Shown: positions 14,157-16,880 of the stretch, one piece after another
How the letters are laid out: each line of letters begins with the position of its first letter
Position numbering within the stretch: position 1 is the first letter of the stretch
NCBI GenBank assembly: GCA_934663885.1
Contig: CAKUKW010000021.1
Coordinates: 1 to 16,880 of the forward strand
DNA: 16,880 nucleotides
Direction of reading: 5' to 3'
DNA from: an uncultured Tidjanibacter sp.
Lineage (GTDB): Bacteria; Bacteroidota; Bacteroidia; Bacteroidales; Rikenellaceae
The notes under the pieces: model-generated
Seen by the model: the letters and a program-made list of their open reading frames with translations, nothing else
Told to the model about the DNA's origin: nothing
Databases searched by the model: none
Made by a program: the position numbers and the translations under genes

Positions 14157-15026
14157 TCAACCTTCGCGGTATTTCTTAGGGGTCAGGCCTGTTTGCTTCC
14201 TGAAGAATTTCCCGAAAGTGGACGCATCGTAAAAATTGAGCTTAAAAGCTATCTCCTGTGCCGTAAGCCCCGTCGACCTGAGCATGAACATAGCCTCAAG
14301 GGCTATGAATTCGTTTATCCATTCGCTTGCGGACTTGTTGGTCTGCAATTTTATCTTGGAAGACAGATACTTGGACGTAACAAATAGCCTTTGTGCGTAG
14401 AACTGCAGCTTGTGATGCTCCCTGTAATTTGCGTAGAGCAGATCGAAGAATTTTATCTGGAACTCGATATCCTCATTCGTGCCCTGCCCCGCGGCCGGTG
14501 AAAAATTCCTTTCGAGTATGGAATAGAGGTCATATATGGCCGCCAATAGCGTGAACCGGACTACCTCTGTCCTGTACGGGTTCTCCTTGTGTAGATATTT
14601 TTCCAGAATGCCCTTGTATAGCGAAAGCAGGACGGCCATGTCGCCGGGAGCAACACATACGACCGGGTACCTTTTCAGCCTGGTGAAGAGGTCAGATATC
14701 TCCACGCTGTTTACGAAGTCGAGCGAAAAGACGATGAACTTCAGGAGGAAGTCGCTGCTGACATTCTCAGTCCGGCTCTCCAGCATAGTTCCCGGAAGAA
14801 GGATCACAATGCTGTTCGCCTCCAGTTCATAAGGCAGCAGATTTATCCTGAGGGATGCATTTCCCCTGACACAGATCCCCACAATTATCGCATTTATAAA
14901 AGCGGGCGAGTTGTGTGCCGTCGCCGGAAGGCCCCTACCGCTATCCGACATAACGAAATTTGCCGAAAGGTAATCACCGCCTCCTGCTCCGCCGAAAGAA
15001 GATATGCCTACAATGGGAATGTTCAT
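14157..15026 (-). CDS. AraC family transcriptional regulator
   Basis: A 289-residue DNA-binding regulator from the ATG at 15026. The N-terminal part is a cupin-like sensor domain (FINAIIVGICVRGNASLRINLLPYELEANSIVILLPG...). The C-terminal about 100 residues form the AraC domain: first helix-turn-helix LQFYAQRLFVTSKYLSSKIK, second TAQEIAFKLNFYDASTFGKFF, ending with the usual TGLTPKKYR. The frame extends to an ATG at 15083, but the -7 box at 15051-15058 would then lie inside the gene, so I chose 15026, which also matches the family N-terminus. It lies between the hydrogenase operon and a divergent lipoprotein gene. Either could be its target, and the sequence does not decide. It lacks the 16-nt element seen at the other AraC gene. 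Confidence 0.92.
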   Translation of the reverse strand: MNIPIVGISSFGGAGGGDYLSANFVMSDSGRGLPATAHNSPAFINAIIVGICVRGNASLRINLLPYELEANSIVILLPGTMLESRTENVSSDFLLKFIVFSLDFVNSVEISDLFTRLKRYPVVCVAPGDMAVLLSLYKGILEKYLHKENPYRTEVVRFTLLAAIYDLYSILERNFSPAAGQGTNEDIEFQIKFFDLLYANYREHHKLQFYAQRLFVTSKYLSSKIKLQTNKSASEWINEFIALEAMFMLRSTGLTAQEIAFKLNFYDASTFGKFFRKQTGLTPKKYREG

Positions 15027-15050
15027 CGGAGATAAATTGTTTATACCTGA

Positions 15051-15058
15051 CAAATATA
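15051..15058 (-). promoter_or_regulatory. -7 promoter element for the second AraC gene
   Basis: CAAATATA on the plus strand is TATATTTG on the minus strand, an exact TAnnTTTG match 25 bases before the ATG at 15026. It decides between the two possible starts. Confidence 0.6.
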
Positions 15059-15229
15059 GGATAATATACGACATTTCGACCATAATTTCGGAAAATCGGC
15101 CTTTGCCGGTATAAGATTATATTATGAATTTTGTAAAAATTTAAAAAACAACTGCCTGGCTTATGAAGCAGATGCAATCAAAATGGCCAGGGTTATGACT
15201 AATTCATTATTAGGCTTCACATATTATTT

Positions 15230-15237
15230 TATAGTTG
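15230..15237 (+). promoter_or_regulatory. weak -7-like element for the lipoprotein gene
   Basis: TATAGTTG has one mismatch to TAnnTTTG and lies 19 bases before the lipoprotein ATG. An inverted repeat CCTGGC (15155-15160) with GCCAGG (15186-15191) lies upstream. A weak box suggests low or activated expression. Confidence 0.3.
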
Positions 15238-15256
15238 ACTCTAAATCTTAAAAGCT

Positions 15257-16354
15257 ATGAAAAAATTATTACCTCTTTTATTCCTTCCCGCTATTCTTAT
15301 GGCGGGCTGTAACAACTCCGGAACGATACCCGAGCCGGGAGGCGATCTGGAAGGCTATCACGTAATGACAGCCATTAAAGCCTCTTACTGGGGTTATCCT
15401 TTCCCCGACCGCTACCAGGGCAATTATTCGTTCTTTCTGACGGAGGTCGTGGATGACGGCGTATGGGAGCTCTATCTCGACATCAACGCCGAAGTGTTAG
15501 ATGCGGAGAATCTGCTTCCCGCTTCCGGAACATATACAGGAAACGAACTGACTCTCGAGCCGTACACGTTCATTCCCGGCTGGTACGTCGAAGCGGAGGA
15601 TTACTGGTATTCCTCGTCGTTCTATTTTATGAATCAGTCGTCGCTGGTGGCATACCCGCTCAAAGGGGGTACCGTTACTATCACCGCTGAGGGAAATTAC
15701 TATACCATAGACGCGCAGGTGACGATAGAGAAGGACGGGGCGTATGAAACCGTGAAATGCATCTACAAAGGTATGCTCGAAGTGGAAGACCGTACCGGGG
15801 GGATAACCGGCCCGGAACCGCCGTTCAGCAATCTGGAGGATGATGTAACGATAGAGAGTTTCGATTTCGCTTTTGCAGAGCTCTACGGCGAGCGATACAC
15901 CGGAGACGACACCTGGGGAATTTCGTTTATAAGCGATTTCTCAGAAAACGAATTCGAAGAGTTGTCTTTCAAACAGATATACATCGAATTGCAGTTGGAT
16001 CCTTCCGGCGATATGAGTATTCCCGACGGCAGGTACGAAGTCCTCGAAGGGATGGGAAAAGGGTATATTATCCCCGGAAATCTGGGACTTTTCTTTGAGG
16101 AGTACAGCTGGTATTACGACATAAAAGACGACGAGGCAGTAGAGATGGGCCCGTTGGCCGCCGGGTACATGGATGTTACATACGATAACGGGAATGATGA
16201 ATACACCTGTGTATTTGCATTTACCGACGACCTGGGTTATAATATAACGGGCACTTATACGGGCCCTATAGATTTCGAGGATAAGAGCGACAGCAACGCT
16301 CCAGTATGCAGGCATTTTTCAAAGGAACGCGGGCGCAATGCGATGAGAAAATAG
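15257..16354 (+). CDS. lipoprotein with two tandem related domains, function unknown
   Basis: A 365-residue exported lipoprotein. The N-terminus MKKLLPLLFLPAILMAGC is a lipoprotein signal with lipid-attached Cys18. I do not recognise the family. Two related domains of about 145 residues follow (34-178 and 196-342). Shared landmarks, in order, are an LYLDI/IYIEL strand, LPASGTYTG/IPDGRYEV, FIPGWYVEAEDYWYSS/IIPGNLGLFFEEYSWYYD, PLKGGTVTIT/PLAAGYMDVT, and the closing IYKGMLEVED/TYTGPIDFED. This suggests duplication of a beta-rich, acidic, aromatic-rich module, perhaps a binding domain. A short basic tail (KERGRNAMRK) ends the protein. No SusC/SusD or export partner is adjacent. Lipoproteins in this phylum are often surface-exposed, but no clear surface-export signal is seen (residues 19-30 are NNSGTIPEPGGD). 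It converges with the ATP-binding protein gene. Confidence 0.85.
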   Translation: MKKLLPLLFLPAILMAGCNNSGTIPEPGGDLEGYHVMTAIKASYWGYPFPDRYQGNYSFFLTEVVDDGVWELYLDINAEVLDAENLLPASGTYTGNELTLEPYTFIPGWYVEAEDYWYSSSFYFMNQSSLVAYPLKGGTVTITAEGNYYTIDAQVTIEKDGAYETVKCIYKGMLEVEDRTGGITGPEPPFSNLEDDVTIESFDFAFAELYGERYTGDDTWGISFISDFSENEFEELSFKQIYIELQLDPSGDMSIPDGRYEVLEGMGKGYIIPGNLGLFFEEYSWYYDIKDDEAVEMGPLAAGYMDVTYDNGNDEYTCVFAFTDDLGYNITGTYTGPIDFEDKSDSNAPVCRHFSKERGRNAMRK

Positions 16355-16411
16355 TCATCAAGCCTCTTCTCCAGGGAAAGGCATAAATACGTCCCTGTCT
16401 CACTCCCCATT

Positions 16412-16460
16412 CGTATCCCGCCCATCAAAACAAATCGGATTGTCGGGTGGGCGGGATACG
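16412..16460. repeat. perfect 13-bp inverted repeat between convergent genes
   Basis: CGTATCCCGCCCA (16412-16424) and TGGGCGGGATACG (16448-16460) are perfect inverted arms around 23 bases. It could act as a terminator for the lipoprotein gene or the ATP-binding gene, but no T-tract follows on either strand. The left-arm sequence GTATCCCGCCCAT also occurs at 16598-16610, inside the neighbouring gene. Confidence 0.5.
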
Positions 16461-16508
16461 GAGGAAGAAACGCATTGTTAAAAAGTGTAAAAGGTAAATG
16501 CATTTGCC

Positions 16509-16880
16509 TTACACTATTATCCTGTCCCCGAATATTTCTTCTATATTGCTCCCGATAATATCCCTCACGAGAGTGGATACTTCCGGAAGCCCTATAGGTA
16601 TCCCGCCCATTATTCCTTTAATTTCCTCAGTGGATATCTCAAACTTTTCCTCCCCGTTGGAAAGGGTTAAAACCGTATTGATATCGGGGTTGCCGGTGAT
16701 TATCAGCATAAATGTCTCAGCCAGGTCGCCCACCGGAGGACAGTCTATATTACCCAACATAAAAGTAGCCTTCACCACCGTTCCCAAGCCCATTTCCGAC
16801 TTTATTTCGACCCCGCCGCCGCTCTGCTCGGCATTCTGTATCAGAAATGGCAGCCCGAGGCCCACTTTCCTTGTCGTGCG
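16509..16880 (-). CDS. histidine-kinase-like ATP-binding protein, N-terminus outside the window
   Basis: The last 123 residues of a protein whose start lies beyond the right edge. The visible part begins RTTRKVGLGLPFLIQNAEQS, the G2-box end of a GHKL ATPase fold (GLGLP), and continues to the G3-like GLGTVVKATF. A C-terminal extension follows (PPVGDLAETFMLIITGNPDI...) that I recognise from ATP-binding proteins encoded inside [FeFe]-hydrogenase operons of Clostridia and others. No histidine-kinase dimerisation part is visible here. Its role is unproved; a regulatory kinase or anti-sigma-like function is usually suggested. The same orientation as the hydrogenase operon supports a link, although an AraC and a lipoprotein gene intervene. 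The GTG inside the frame at 16865 is not the true start. Confidence 0.8.
   Translation of the reverse strand, partial: RTTRKVGLGLPFLIQNAEQSGGGVEIKSEMGLGTVVKATFMLGNIDCPPVGDLAETFMLIITGNPDINTVLTLSNGEEKFEISTEEIKGIMGGIPIGLPEVSTLVRDIIGSNIEEIFGDRIIV

Noticed and set aside
13933..14387. Two plus-strand open frames (99 and 89 residues) in and beyond the gap left of the second AraC gene
   Set aside because: Both run into the antisense of the AraC coding region, lack a promoter box and show no domain.
16285..16354. Possible frameshift at the lipoprotein C-terminus (basic tail after the second domain)
   Set aside because: The other frames give no better continuation of the repeated domain, and the domain is complete before the tail, so I treat the tail as native.
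16255..16503. Minus-strand open frame of 82 residues across the lipoprotein 3' end
   Set aside because: It overlaps coding sequence and the large inverted repeat, with no signature or promoter. A coding role is unlikely.

Overview
The window looks like chromosomal DNA of an anaerobic member of the Bacteroidota. Near-perfect copies of the phylum's -7 promoter element (TAnnTTTG) sit upstream of most genes, start sites lack strong Shine-Dalgarno sequences, and several families present (DUF6597-type AraC regulator, acyltransferase-3 protein, Crp/Fnr plus MATE pair, two-domain lipoprotein) are common there. The four-subunit [FeFe]-hydrogenase implies fermentative anaerobic life. A gut Bacteroidales such as a Rikenellaceae/Alistipes relative is my guess, not something the sequence proves.

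Layout. (1) 1-2870: a GNAT acetyltransferase (minus, cut by the window edge), a divergent acyltransferase-3 membrane protein (plus) and an EamA/DMT transporter (minus). (2) 3104-5030: a two-gene minus-strand operon, a MATE efflux protein followed by an overlapping Crp/Fnr-type regulator. (3) 5315-9102: plus strand, a Cu+-type P1B ATPase (CopA), an AraC-family regulator and a small VOC protein. The AraC and VOC genes share an identical 16-nt element at the same distance from a -7 box, so they probably form one regulatory unit. (4) 9179-13768: minus strand, an operon in the order hndB, hndC, hndD, hndA. It encodes a soluble NAD(P)-linked, possibly electron-bifurcating, [FeFe]-hydrogenase; a bidirectional terminator separates it from the VOC gene. 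(5) 14157-16354: a second AraC regulator (minus) and a divergent two-domain lipoprotein of unknown function (plus). (6) 16509-16880: the 3' end of a minus-strand gene for a histidine-kinase-like ATP-binding protein of a type often found inside hydrogenase operons; here it is separated from hndB by the AraC and lipoprotein genes.

How the parts fit: region 4 should move electrons between H2, NAD(P)H and probably ferredoxin. Region 6 may be its displaced accessory gene. Regions 2 and 3 handle export of small molecules and copper, with local regulators. I saw no rRNA, tRNA, CRISPR array, insertion sequence or phage gene. The points most worth a second look are the twin 16-nt elements (7626-7641, 8636-8651), the AT-rich hairpin element inside the hydrogenase operon (13300-13373), the separated ATP-binding gene, and the unrecognised duplicated-domain lipoprotein.
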